DNA from: Thecaphora thlaspeos
Lineage: Eukaryota > Basidiomycota > Ustilaginomycetes > Urocystidales > Glomosporiaceae
Length of the DNA stretch: 64,000 nt
Reading direction: 5' to 3'
Assembly: GCA_900291925.1 (NCBI GenBank)
Contig: UWYS01000009.1
Location: 62,001 to 126,000, forward strand
Part shown: piece after piece, positions 1 through 10,267 of the stretch
Layout: each line of letters opens with the position of its first letter
How positions within the stretch are numbered: position 1 is the stretch's first letter
Program-made: the position numbers and the translations under genes
The notes under the pieces: model-generated
Told to the model about the DNA's origin: nothing
What the model saw: only the letters and a program-made list of their open reading frames with translations
Database searches by the model: none

Positions 1-225
1 CCGTCCCGTCTTGAGTCGTCGACACTCGTCTCGCCGACGTCACTCATCCAACCAGCCTGACACCGCCACACGCTATGGACCACCGAACCTCATCGTGCCG
101 TCCCTCTGGATTTCATCGTACACCTACATCATATCGTGCTACTTGCGCGACGACTTCCCATTGCCGCGTTTCTTAACGTCACACCCTGTCCCCTACCTCT
201 CTCGACCGCCTGAAACGATAGCGTC
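1..225. other. left-edge non-coding stretch
   Basis: This stretch lies downstream of the stop codon of the NGL2-type gene and reaches the window edge. The open frames here, on both strands, run antisense to or overlap the NGL2 terminal exon and show no recognisable domain. I see nothing supportable beyond likely 3' flanking sequence. Confidence 0.5.
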
Positions 226-2296
226 CTATACCTCTTTCTCCCCCGTCGTCGGCGCCGCAGCGCAACAGACCACCTCGGCTCCAACAGCAACGTGGTCCGA
301 CGCACACACTCCTTTGCGCGGAACGCCCGGCGCAAGCGTCTCGGTACGGTGCGTGCGCAGCAACCTCGTCACCTTCGGGAAGCCAGCCTTCTCCATCCTG
401 CCCTCTGAGCCCGCTCCCTCGTCGACCACGCTGGGCGTAGTGTTGGTCGGAAGGACGAAAATATAGTCTGAAAGAGTCATGCAAGCGCACAAGGCAAGAC
501 AAGGTGAGCACGAGCAGCGAAGCACAAGGGCCACAGGCCAAGAGAGGGGGCAACATACCGAGGGTGAGGGAGAACAAGCTGGAAAAGATGGTCCACATCG
601 GCTCCTTCGAATCCCCAGTATGCATGTTATCCTGTCCGTCTTTCCAGCTCTCGTCGTCGTGTCGCTCGCGACCTCTTGCCTTTGTCTGTCGTTCGTCGAA
701 GCGGGTGCAAAGAGTGTCAGTCTCATCTCTTCGTCAGCCCATCTCAAGGCGAACAAGAAAAGCACGCGGGCAACCGAAACTCACGCCAAAGAAGTTGTCC
801 TTCTCCTCTGGACCGGCGAGCTTACCGTAATGACTTCCGTACGAGCTCATCAGACCTAGCCGGGGCAAGGATGTGGCTTTGTCGCTTCCCTCCTTGGACG
901 GCGCTGCGCCGATCAGGGGCCGCGAGAGGTCGTGCAGCTGCAGCAGCTCGTCGATCGACAGCAGACCGTCGGCCTCAGTGGCAGCCCGACAGTTCTTCAG
1001 CATCTGATCGTCAGCCCCTCCCTCCTCTTCCTCCTCCTCCCCCTCTACTTCCTCGACCTCGCCTTCGTCGTCCCCGTTCGCCTTCGCTGCGTCGCCGCTC
1101 GCTCCAGCTCCATCGACGTTGCCGGCCTCGGCGGCAGCGACAGAGGGAGCCACGCTCTGCATCCTCTCGCGCTTTTCATCCATGCTCTTGTGCACCACCG
1201 TCGACTCCCTGATCTCCTGGCGACAGTGCTCCGTCAGCTCCATGCCGGTCAGGAGGTGATAGGTGGCCGAGTGCGGTTGGTCATTAAAGTCACCCGCCAG
1301 CACGACGGTCGCGTTCCGCCATTCACTGCCAAGCGACTTGCGGAAGTCGTCGAGGCGGCGGACGAGGATACCGGACTGCCTTGCGCGTTCGTAGGCGTGC
1401 ATCGGGTGCCAGAAGAGGTGAGTCGTCGCGACAATGATGCCTGGCGCCGAGGCTGTCGAGGATGTTCCTTGCTCTGCCGAGGGAGAGTGCGAGAAGCGGA
1501 GGGAGACAAACAGGCCGACGTTGCGCGTCACCCTCGAGCATCCCGTCCTCCTTTCGACTCCTTGGCTGGCGGCGGCGGTAGCGGGTTCGCGCACCTCCTC
1601 CTCGTCCAGGTCCACAATGATCCTGCGGTGCTCGCTCTCGCCAAAGATGACCTCCCTCCAGGCAATCAGCAGGCCGTGCTGCTTCTTCTTGTACCCCTTC
1701 TCGTACACGTAGGCAAAGCCATCGCGCTGCAGCGTCTCGCCGTGCACCTCCATCCTGTCCACCTCCTGGAAGCATCCTACGTCCCAGCCATGACCCGTCC
1801 TACTCGACAGCTCCGCCGTCAAGCCCGCCTCGCGATCCTTGAACTTGAGACAGTCTGAGCCGAGGAACAGCTTACGTCGCACCAGACCCTGTGCGAGAAT
1901 GTTCCAGCTTAGGAACTTGACCTTTCGGCCGGTGCCTCGTTCAGCGTCGGCGGCGGTGGATGGGGAAGGGGTTGGTGAGACGACGCCCCAAGAGCGCGGG
2001 ATATACAGCACGTTGCCGTCCGCATCGAGGTGTCCTCCGACTACGCGACCGTCTGCATCGCCGGAGTCAAGCAGAGAACGGCGGAGTGCCTCTTGCTTTG
2101 CCGCCTTTTCGAGGGCCTCGGTGTGCTTCTTGAGGGCGCGAGCGGCGCGTTTGGCTTCGATCTCTTCCGGCGAGGGCCGGTTGGAGCTGCCCTTGCCGCC
2201 TTTGCCCTTGCTGGCGCGCTGTGTCTGGTCCCCGTTCGCCGTGTTACCTGTACCCCCGCCGTTGACCGTCGGGGGCGTGTTTGGGGCGGTCGACAT
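226..2296 (-). CDS. NGL2: NGL2-type endonuclease/exonuclease/phosphatase-fold RNA exonuclease
   Basis: Member of the CCR4/nocturnin/Ngl2 branch of the EEP nucleases, which are Mg-dependent RNA 3' exonucleases or deadenylases; yeast Ngl2 trims 5.8S rRNA. Three exons: 2296-785, 631-559 and 467-226, joined by GTGAGT...CAG and GTATGT...CAG introns of 153 and 91 nt, giving 608 aa. Motifs in order are LSWNILAQG (first strand of the fold), CFQEVD (catalytic Glu), GDFNDQP (catalytic Asp/Asn), LDYIFVLP (created by the second splice) and ASDH (catalytic Asp-His) near the C terminus. A very acidic Glu-rich insertion lies between the GDFN and DYIF motifs. I chose the ATG at 2296 because the upstream in-frame extension (to 2635) looks like translated 5' leader. 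The N terminus is a Lys/Ala-rich helix. The family assignment is firm; the substrate is inferred. Confidence 0.88.
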
Positions 2297-2676
2297 GGCG
2301 CGGACGGTGGAGAGCGGCTGGAGGCGATGCTGCGCGCACCGACAAAGGGCGGAGGATCGGTGAAGCGATCGGAGCAGCGGTGAGAGAGGTGAGTGGAGGC
2401 ACAGCTTGACCTGCGGCCGAGGGGCGATTGGAGGGCGGCGAGGGTGGCGGTGGTGGTTGGGAAGCTTCCAGACCAGAGGCGTGTGCGCTTGGCAACACGG
2501 CGGCCGCACCTCCACACGGACTGCGCCCGGCTCACGCGCGCACAGACAGCTCTCCCTTTCCCTCTTCGGCCACGATATCACGGACAGGGCACAAGGCAAA
2601 GGGACGCAAGAAGCCTGCCATATCAAAAGCATCACGACAGTAAAGTCCGGCTAGATAGGTGCCACTTCACTGCCGG
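2297..2676. other. 5' flank of NGL2-type gene / 3' flank of next gene
   Basis: About 380 nt between two minus-strand genes in tandem. It should hold the NGL2 promoter and leader plus the 3' end of the upstream gene. Open frames here are extensions or shadows. I see no other element. Confidence 0.4.
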
Positions 2677-4170
2677 CTACTGGCGCTCCTTTTCGCCCGC
2701 CGCCGTCGCGCTGGGGAAGGGAACGCGTTCCTCGATGCTGCGACCGTCGGTCTCGACGGCGGCGTCGCTCTGCTCATCCGTATCGCGGTTGGCCGTGCGC
2801 GGTGTCTCGCGCTCCGAGTCGACCGGCCTGGGTGGCGATTCCAGCTCCTCGGCCGAAGGGACCGGGAAAGGTACGCGCTCCTCTAGCTCTTCGTCGACCG
2901 CCTTCCCATCATCGTGGTTGCTGCTGGGATTCTCGCCGCTGCCGTTGCCGCTGCCGCCGCCTCGAGGCTGTGTCCCGTCGATCTGATCCTTGATCTCCGA
3001 CTCTGACGGCACGGGTACGGGCACGCGGTCCTTGATGTCTTCCTTGGCGGCAGCGGCGTCAGCACCACCCTCCGATGACGTGTTGAAGCGAGATCCGCCG
3101 CGCTTGGACTGAGTCGGTTCTCTTCCTTGACTGTCCTCATCCGCGAGGTTGCTTCGCTGTCGCAGCATACGCTGCATGTCTTTCTTACTGACGGCACGGT
3201 GTTCCATCCGCCCGTATGCCTCTGAGAGCTGCTTGTCCATCCGGGCGCCCACCGGCTCCCAGCCGTAGGGCATGTAGCGCTCCCGCAGAAACTCGGCGAG
3301 CGTGTCCCTCTCTGCGACGAGCTCTGCTTTCGACTTGACTCCTGCCCCTACCTCTGCCCCTGCCTCTGCCCCTGCCTGCGCCTCTATGCCCGTGTCGACC
3401 CCTGAGCGTGCCTCTGCCTGTCTCAGCTGGTAGAGGACCTCGCGCAGCCTGAGCTGAGCCTTGCTGGTCGCCATGGGGCTGTCTGCCACGTTTTTGCGGA
3501 GGCCGACAAGGGTGGGTATGCTGATCAGAACGGCGGGGAGGGTGGGATCGAGCGTGAGGCCGAGGGCGGGTTTGGACTTTGCGGTGCGCACTAGCCTGCT
3601 CGCCTTTGCGACAAAGTCGACCGCGTCTGTGTAGTTTCGAAACTTGAAGCGGCGGCTGACGTAGTGGCAGTCGGCGTGGTTTCCAGGCGGAGCGCCTCCG
3701 GGGCAGCGCGAGCTGTCCGGGTGGTGCCACACGCGGGCAAGGTCTTTGATGGCGACTGTCAGGGGCAGGCGGTGAAGCTCGTCGGGCGTGTATTCTGAAG
3801 AGTCCCTTGGCGGCATGCGCGTCCGGAGCGAGCGGGAGGGACGGCCAGAGACTGACTCGTTGGTCGAGGGCGCCGCCGACGGGCTCGCAACAGCAGCTTG
3901 GCGAGGGCTGGCTGCATCGGCCGAGTCATGCCTGCGCCTGATCTGCGTCTGCTTGTCGCTTCCGTTTTGCTCGGAATTGTAAGGACACCCGAGAGCAACG
4001 CGCGAGCCGCCTCGGGACGAGACGGCGTCGAGGGACAGCGTGAGGCTGTGCGAAGGGCCGACAGTGGAGGTTGACTGGGTCCTACCGAGGCTGGCCAGCG
4101 TTGGTGCGGCACACTGGAGGCGTAGCAGGGTCGAGGCCCGGATGGAAAGGCGTGACAGCTGGAGCATCAT
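2677..4170 (-). CDS. mitochondrial protein with degenerate pterin-4a-carbinolamine dehydratase-like domain
   Basis: Single exon, 497 aa from the ATG at 4170; a second ATG follows immediately. The N terminus (MMLQLSRLSIRASTLLRL) is Arg/Ser/Leu-rich without acids, as in mitochondrial presequences. The central segment, roughly residues 155-250, has the layout of PCD/DCoH domains: a Trp after a helix, then SRRFKFRNYTDAVDFV (strand and helix), then hydrophobic strands. However, the position of the usual catalytic His-His-Pro reads RTAKSKPALG, so the active-site histidines are absent. A long Ala/Glu-rich, probably helical stretch follows. The C-terminal third is disordered and carries three copies of a short [DE]RVP[VF]P motif ending in PS. 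The PCD relationship rests on pattern only. If correct, this is a non-catalytic relative, perhaps structural or regulatory in mitochondria. Confidence 0.5.
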   Translation of the reverse strand: MMLQLSRLSIRASTLLRLQCAAPTLASLGRTQSTSTVGPSHSLTLSLDAVSSRGGSRVALGCPYNSEQNGSDKQTQIRRRHDSADAASPRQAAVASPSAAPSTNESVSGRPSRSLRTRMPPRDSSEYTPDELHRLPLTVAIKDLARVWHHPDSSRCPGGAPPGNHADCHYVSRRFKFRNYTDAVDFVAKASRLVRTAKSKPALGLTLDPTLPAVLISIPTLVGLRKNVADSPMATSKAQLRLREVLYQLRQAEARSGVDTGIEAQAGAEAGAEVGAGVKSKAELVAERDTLAEFLRERYMPYGWEPVGARMDKQLSEAYGRMEHRAVSKKDMQRMLRQRSNLADEDSQGREPTQSKRGGSRFNTSSEGGADAAAAKEDIKDRVPVPVPSESEIKDQIDGTQPRGGGSGNGSGENPSSNHDDGKAVDEELEERVPFPVPSAEELESPPRPVDSERETPRTANRDTDEQSDAAVETDGRSIEERVPFPSATAAGEKERQ

Positions 4171-4727
4171 AGTGATAGAGGGCTGCGGCTGATTTTGGCG
4201 GGCGGTGGGAGGGTGGTGAGGGATGAGGATGGGAGGCTTGCTTGGTGGTGGTGATGATGGAAAAGGCGGGGGCGAGCGAGGAGCGCGACAGCTGACAAGA
4301 GGCACGGACGTCATGACGAGTTGGGGTGGAAGTGGGCCGAGAGACGGGCGCCTCTACCGTCTCGGCCGAGAAATGCGAGGGTTCCGCAGCCGCAGGCGAA
4401 GAAGAAAGAGAGAAAAAAGAAATTTCAGCCAGCGCAGCAGGGCAAAAGGGCCCGCCACAGCTGGTCGTCTTTTCACCCTCACACCCTCACCCACCAACCA
4501 AGAGCACCTTTCCTTCCTCCCACTTGCCCGCTGCCGCCACGGCTCGCCACCCGCCAATATACCCAACGGCCTTGTCATCGCTGCCAGCGTCCCGCCCCCT
4601 TCTTCTCCTCGTTCCCACAGCACATAGCACAACAGAGCCGGCCTCTCTTTTTCCCTCGCTCTTCCTCGCTCCCAACGCGACCTTACACCTTCCCTCTCTC
4701 TAATCCCACATATCCCAAGTGCCCGCC
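4171..4727. promoter_or_regulatory. divergent promoter region
   Basis: This is the intergenic stretch between the minus-strand PCD-like gene and plus-strand DPH3, so it must serve both. The DPH3 side (about 4480-4720) is strongly pyrimidine-rich with repeated CCCTC/CTTCC blocks, a typical leader composition here. No canonical TATA box stands out. Confidence 0.4.
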
Positions 4728-4994
4728 ATGCCCGTCTCCTACTACGACGAGGTAGAGCTCGAGGACATGTCCTACGACAAGGAAAGGGACCTCTTCCACT
4801 ACCCCTGCCCTTGCGGCGACCGCTTCGAGATCACGCGCGCACAGCTCAAGGACGCCGAGGACGTTGCTCGCTGCCCCAGCTGCAGCCTCCTCATCCGTGT
4901 CGTCTTTGACCCGCTCGATTTCGAGGACGACGACGATGGCGACGCAGGCGTCGCTTCCCACGCACCTGCCAACCTCGCCGCCGTCGCCGCCTAA
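4728..4994 (+). CDS. DPH3: diphthamide biosynthesis protein 3 (CSL zinc-finger)
   Basis: An 88-residue protein, matching the usual 80-90 aa of Dph3/Kti11. It opens with [17 protein letters not shown], which leads into the family's [13 protein letters not shown]. The zinc knuckle is complete: CPC...CPSC supplies four cysteines in the CSL arrangement (residues about 27-29 and 49-52). Dph3 is the redox-active iron/zinc electron donor to the Dph1-Dph2 radical enzyme that makes diphthamide on elongation factor 2, and it also acts with Elongator in tRNA wobble-uridine modification; it works in the cytosol. The acidic C-terminal tail (Asp/Glu run then Ala-rich) is typical of fungi. The start is the ATG at 4728; a GTG three codons upstream is not used. 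A GTGAGT just after the gene (5051) could open a 3'-UTR intron, but this cannot be settled. Confidence 0.95.
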   Translation: MPVSYYDEVELEDMSYDKERDLFHYPCPCGDRFEITRAQLKDAEDVARCPSCSLLIRVVFDPLDFEDDDDGDAGVASHAPANLAAVAA

Positions 4995-7372
4995 GAGCAC
5001 GGCACCGCACACGACACGGCACCCCGTGGCCTCGCCACGCCACAAAGCTCGGTGAGTAGAGGAGAGGATTGTGCTACCGCCTCTGCTGCCAGTGCTGCGT
5101 CGCTACCGCCGCCATCGCCGCCGTTGCTGCATCCGTTGCATCGCGACTGCCTGCAACCTTCGAATGATTATAAACCTTTTCAGTTCTGCTTCCGAATAGA
5201 GGTTTCGCAACCTCTTGTGGATAACAAAATACCAACTTACCAAAATATCTATGACACAAGACGCGCAACCTCGCACGCCTATGCCGACTTCCCTCTCCTC
5301 GTCCTGCCGGTCTTCGGCGGAGGGCGGGAGGGACGGGCGGGCGTGTGAGCGGACGCCGTGGGAGGGTCTATGGCAGACGGGCGCACATGGCATTGGCAAC
5401 GCGACATCGTCGCTTCTCGTCTGGTACAGTCGGGCGACGTTGAACTCACCGTTGCTTCTCCACTTATTCTCATTTTCGCATGCTCCTAGCTCTCTAGGGG
5501 CGCGACTTGGACCCGCCACGCCACAGCGCCATGCTCGACACACAGTCGCGACCGCAATAAGGCCAAGCGTAAGTGCCTTCCGGAACTCACGACCCACGCG
5601 GATGGACAACTGGGACAGACAGGGTGGGGCCTCTGCCGCACCCAACCACCCCGCCGTCGGCGGCGGCGCCGGGGTGGCGTGTCCACATGATTAAAACTAG
5701 TTTATCCATTCTCAGAAGGTGCTGGACCTTTCCGCCGCGATCAACGGCTGCGGTCGCACTCTGCTCACGCTCCTTGTCCTTGGGGGGAAGCGAGGGTGAC
5801 AGTTGCCATGCTGCTATCCGATGCATTCCGTCCCGGCTCATGTCCGCTTCCTGCTCCGCCTCTGCGCCCCGACCTCCATCCCAACCTTTTCGGACTCGGT
5901 TGTTCGCTTCTTGTCCGCCGCTCCCCCGGAAGCATCGCCTTCTCTTCGGAGGGGGTCTGTCGTTGCGCATGTCTTGGCCGCCCGGAGGGCGATTAACTCG
6001 GAAGGCCGGCCCGGTCGCGGGGTCGCTTCCTGGCAAGGATGTCGGTGTCGCGCGCCCGGCTGTGTTGCTCTACGGCATGCGAAAGCCCACCGCTCGCGGT
6101 GTGTAGCCTACGTGACTTAATCCACTGGAGCGACGGTGGAGGCATCTGGCTCGGTCCTGGGGTCGGGAGGGGCGTGGATGCTGCGCGGAGGCGGGCGGTC
6201 GCGCGATTCAGTCGGCGACGTGCGCGGGGTCCAGCGACCTAAAGATGCATCAATCTTCTCGATGATTCCCATCCCCCAAAGCAAGCCATGGCTGCGGTTG
6301 TCTGTTGCGGGCGTCACGAAGGCGACGAAGACCCGGGGTCCTGGGCGGACACGGTTGGCTGACGTCCTCGCTCGCCTCCCTCGTTATCCTGCCCATCGTC
6401 TATCAGTCGACATCCATCAAGGCTAGGTCAGGTCAAGCAACTCCTACGCACGCCCGTCGCCGACGACGGGCTGTCTTTGTATCAAAACTCTTGAATCCTG
6501 CGTAAGTGTCTACCCCCGATACACGTGGTATCCGACGACGAGGGAAGAAGGATGACAGAGAGAGGGTGCAGGGACAGCGGCATTTGCCTTTGCGATGCGC
6601 GCTGCCTGTGCCCCTCTCGATCCTGGTGGCGATGACGAACAAGTTATCCCATAACTTTTTTTCGAGCGGTGAGCCATTGCATTGGCAGGGCGGAGATCCA
6701 AGCTCTTTATCATGCATCACCAACTGAGCCGCACCTTTCCTCGTCGGAGCGACCGTGGATGCTAGTTGAACCAAGGTCACGGAGCGAGGGATGAGAAGCT
6801 GACGATCTGGTGCTCCTCCTTTTGTGCTGTTGCCTTGTAGTACATAGAGAGGTGTCTTGCCACTTGTACCGCGGTTGACCCTGAGACGACCTCGTCTCCG
6901 GTCCCGGGTTGGAGCGTCCTGGATGATGCCCTTGCCCTACCCTACATACTGTACAACACCATCTCGTCTTCTTGTCCCTTTGCCCTGGCTCTCTGCATTT
7001 GTAATATCATTGCCTCGGCATCGCATCACAACGCATCTCTCTTTGTCCATGCAGTCCATGCAGCTCTGATCTGGTGGTAGCTTTCTCTTGGTGCGCTAGG
7101 GAGGTCGCTGTGGTGGTGAGGTCTGGCTGTGTGGCGGCTGGGAACTGATGCCCTCGGTAGTTGGGCGCCTGGTGGACTTTATCTCCGCTGGTGGATTTTG
7201 AAAAAAGCAGAGGGGACAGCGCGGAGGCATCGGGCCGAGATCTCCCGACTCTTCCTCCTCCACCATCACTCGTCTTCTCTCTTTCTCTTTTGCCACACAG
7301 CCGCAACCACCTACACCTCTTCACTCTTCACCCTTCCACCTCTCACACCGTCCGTCCCTACCTAGCGATACG
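4995..7372. other. 2.4-kb stretch without a supportable gene
   Basis: No open frame here carries a recognisable domain or consistent splice sites. Visible elements are: a GTGAGT at 5051; a 7-bp perfect hairpin at 5198-5215 (AGAGGTT, loop TCGC, AACCTCT); a GTAAGT at 5570; and a 7-bp hairpin with a 3-nt loop at 6641-6657 running into seven T. The last 200 nt before 7373 are pyrimidine-rich, consistent with the COX16-ERV1 promoter and leader. Non-coding RNA or rapidly evolving small genes cannot be excluded. Confidence 0.4.
6641..6662 (+). terminator. hairpin followed by oligo-T (possible Pol III-type end)
   Basis: A perfect inverted repeat (AAGTTAT, 3-nt loop CCC, ATAACTT) runs directly into a T7 tract. 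RNA polymerase III stops at T runs, so this could mark the 3' end of a small non-coding RNA read on the plus strand. I found no A/B box or known RNA upstream, so the assignment is weak. Confidence 0.2.
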
Positions 7373-8591
7373 ATGCCAACCTTTTCATCCAAGCCTCTCC
7401 GTCGACCACCTTCCGCACTGAGCCGTCTTGCACCGAAAATTCGACAACGACCGGTACTCTTCTTCGGACTTCCATTTTTGATCACCATTGTCGGTGCCTC
7501 TTTCGGACTGAGCACGCTTACTCAGACTCGATACGACTATAATGCCAAAAAGGTTCAGGCTATTTCAAAGGAGGATGAGTTGAGGATGAAAAAGAATAGA
7601 AGGAGGGTGGATATTAGGGAGGAGTACTTCGTCAGTGTACCTCTTCTCCCCCTATCCCTTCGTCTGCCTCTACGCTACGTCGTTACTGGTTGAGTAAGGG
7701 AGCGACGAGTTAAGCTGACGATATGATTCAAACTTCTGACTGCACTACCTTACACTGCGACCGACACAACAGAAACTACAAGCAAAGTCAGACGAGCTGG
7801 AAGAGTGGGAACCCAAACGAATCGCTCGACCGGAAGGCGTTGCAGAGTGGGGCGTCCCACCCCCTTGCGCCACCTCTTCAAGAGGTACCATTCACACCGA
7901 AGCACTCTCTCCATCAGCCGCAGCGACAGAACGACAGGAGATGAACGACGCCTCGATCCGACCTTCTTCCAAACACACCAACGTCGTTCTGGGATCGGAT
8001 GGGAAACCATGTCGAGTCTGCAACTCTAAGCTTGCCTTTTCGGCCGCTTTGAAAAAGGCCAAACCGTCGACATCTTTGGAAAAGGCACAAGATGGTAAAG
8101 ATACCTCTGCAGCGATCGGAGCTGGTTCTGCCATCGCAGGCGCAGCAGCAGCAGCAGCAGCAGCAGCAACGACGTTAGATCCATCATCAAGCAACCCCCC
8201 ACCGTCCGCGTGTCCACCAGACGGTCCGGAATTAGGTCGTAGTACATGGACCTTTCTCCACTCAACAGCCGCCTACTTCCCCACCTCGCCCTCTTCGATC
8301 CAACAATCATCAATGTTAGCTCTACTCACATCCTTACCACACATCTACCCGTGTCACACATGTGGTGAAGCTCTAGCGCAAGAGTACAAAAGGGAAGAGA
8401 AACACGGCGGGTGGGAGGAAAAGAACCTCAAGTTGAAACAGGCCGTCAAGAGCGGTCCCTTGTTGAGGAAGTGGTTGTGTGGCATTCATAACGAGGTCAA
8501 TCAGAGGTTGGGCAAGGAAAAGTTCAGTTGTGATGAACGATCCTTGGACGAGAGGTGGGAACAGGGTCCGCAGGATGGGAGATGTGATTAG
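7373..8591 (+). CDS. COX16-ERV1: COX16-ERV1 fusion: cytochrome oxidase assembly factor joined to FAD-linked sulfhydryl oxidase
   Basis: Two exons, 7373-7630 and 7773-8591 (donor GTCAGT, acceptor CAG, both phase 0), giving 358 aa. Residues 1 to about 115 are Cox16: a basic N terminus, one transmembrane helix (VLFFGLPFLITIVGASFGL), the VDIREEYF motif at the end of exon 1, and EEWEPKRIARPEGVAEWGVPP at its expected C terminus. With no stop codon, a roughly 45-residue linker leads into Erv1: the shuttle pair CRVC (Cys166/169, after SDGKP), an Ala-rich spacer, the ERV/ALR FAD domain from GRSTWTFLHS (about 241), the redox pair CHTC (Cys280/283), LCGIHNEVN (FAD-binding His/Asn) and the C-terminal WEQGPQDGRCD. 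Cox16 is an inner-membrane factor for complex IV copper assembly. Erv1 reoxidises Mia40 in the intermembrane space. The fusion would tether Erv1 to the inner membrane unless it is cleaved. An internal ATG at 7941 could start free Erv1. Confidence 0.9.
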
Positions 8592-8939
8592 CTGCTTCTG
8601 GAGAGAGAGAGAGAGAGGAATAGGGACGAGGCGAAATGTGTTCGGCGAATTCATAATCCACTCCTCTTTCGTGGCGCAACCGATCGACGTCTCGCGCTGT
8701 CTGAAGCTGAACATAAGATTGATGGTGTGAAGGCGTCGGTCGATGCGACAGCGTCGATTCCATGTCGTCGGCGAAAGGAGCCAAAGCAACGTTTCGATAT
8801 CATCGACGCTTCTCGATTCGGCAGAAGAAAAGGAAGCCAATGCAATGGGGTATAAATACTGTACATCCTCACAATTCCGCAGGGAACAGCCGAGGCAAGG
8901 GGAAAAGCAAGAGATCGCAAGCAACAGACCCGCTCTTTC
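8592..8939. other. convergent 3' flanks
   Basis: About 350 nt between the ends of COX16-ERV1 (plus) and DUG3 (minus). It contains a short GA-dinucleotide run (about 8603-8618). I see no gene. Confidence 0.4.
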
Positions 8940-10267
8940 TCAGTGGGCCAGCTGCCGCGCGGCGCCATGCTGCATCGCCAGGGCCGCCGACTGCAGCGAC
9001 ATGTCCCCCTCCGCTGCACCACCCACCGCCCCGATCTTGGCCGCAGTCGCAGTTGACGCCTTGTTGGAAGCCTTAGAAGCGGCCGCAGCGGCAAAACTGC
9101 TCAGACTGCCAGAGACAGAGGGAGGATATCCCGTCTTGAGGGCGAATGTGGGGCTGCGCACCGTGTCGGAGTCGTGCGAAAGGTGGTACTCGTCCAGGAT
9201 GGGTAGTTGGAGGACGTTCATGCGTGGCGTGATGCAGAGGAGCGTGTTCGTTGGTATCTCCATCCAATCCGCTGCGGTGGGCGAACGGACGAAGGTGGGA
9301 AGAGGAAGAGCAAACGTGGTGTGAGCGTGTAGAGCCTCGAGGGTCGTAGAAACGCGCAGGCCTCAACCCACCCTTCTCAAAGGTCAGCGGCTCGCTAGCG
9401 ACGACGATGATCTTCTCTCGCTTGTCCGTCTTGACCATACGGTACGCGCCGGGTGCGTGCTCGTAAAACGACGTCCCAGAGGAAAAGTAGAGGCTGGCGG
9501 CCTGTTCCTTCTTGCTCGAGACGTAACGTGTGCACACGACGCTCTTTCCATCGGTGACGCAAAAGTTCATGAGGCTGGGCTCCTCTACTCCCGCTTCCTT
9601 GAGCCATTGGTTGAAGTCGCGAATTGTGGCGAGCATGGCTTCTCTAAGTTCCTTGTAGCTGAACTCTTCCATCTGGAGCGGGTCCTTGAGGTGGCTGAGG
9701 AAGACGGCAAAGGCAAACTCGCTATCGGTGTGACCTTGCGGGAAGAGGAAGAGAGTTTCGGGAAGGGAAGTTAGGACTCGACGCTTGATCTTGGGGAAGC
9801 CGGAGATCTGGCCGTTGTGCATCCACATGAGCCTGCCATAGCGCCAAGGGTGGCAATTTGTCTCTGAGAGCGCGCCCGAGGTCGAGGCGCGGACGTGAGC
9901 GAATACAAGGGGCGACTTGATCTTTTCGGCGATGCGTTGGAGGTTGAGGTTGTTCCAGGCCGGTGTGACGCTGGTGAAGATGCAGGGTGCTTGGCCGAGC
10001 TCGGGGTCGGGGGTGGAGTCGTACCATCCGACGCCGAAGCCGTCGCCGTTGACGGCGCGCGTAGCATCGAGGCGGAGGCGAGAGTCGAAGGCCTGGTCGA
10101 TGATGCTGTGTGCTGGACGGGTTATGAGGTGCGAGAGCTGGATGGGGTCCGTCCCCTTGAAGACTGGGCGTTGAGGGTGGCGGTGGGTCTGTCAGTGTTG
10201 AAGCGGGCGGCGGCGTAGCTGGACTGGAAGCGAGGGACTGCGGCGGCTTACCAAGGAGGCGGCACAT
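8940..10267 (-). CDS. DUG3: DUG3-type class II glutamine amidotransferase (glutathione degradation)
   Basis: Three coding exons: 10267-10252, 10163-9372 and 9271-8940 (introns 88 and 100 nt), giving 379 aa. The first coding exon is only 16 nt and encodes MCRLL, which carries the N-terminal nucleophile Cys2 of class II (Ntn) amidotransferases. The next exon continues with LSHLITRPAHSIIDQAF, NGDGFGVGWYD (glutamine-pocket Gly-rich motif), VFAHVRASTSG, ETNCHPWRYGRLMWMHNGQI (the conserved H-P-W and MHNG motifs), then HTDSEFAFAVFL. Exon 3 resumes with DWMEIPTNTLLCITP. In yeast, Dug3 is the glutaminase-like subunit of the Dug2-Dug3 complex that cleaves glutathione outside the gamma-glutamyl transpeptidase route, in the cytosol. 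The C-terminal tail is Ala/Ser-rich and less conserved. Splice phases are consistent throughout. Confidence 0.9.

Noticed and set aside
932..1858. 308-codon plus-strand open frame
   Set aside because: Antisense to the NGL2-type exonuclease, whose catalytic motifs on the other strand are unmistakable.
5103..5645. 180-codon minus-strand frame between DPH3 and COX16-ERV1
   Set aside because: Several GT and AG signals exist nearby, but no combination gave a recognisable or compositionally convincing protein.
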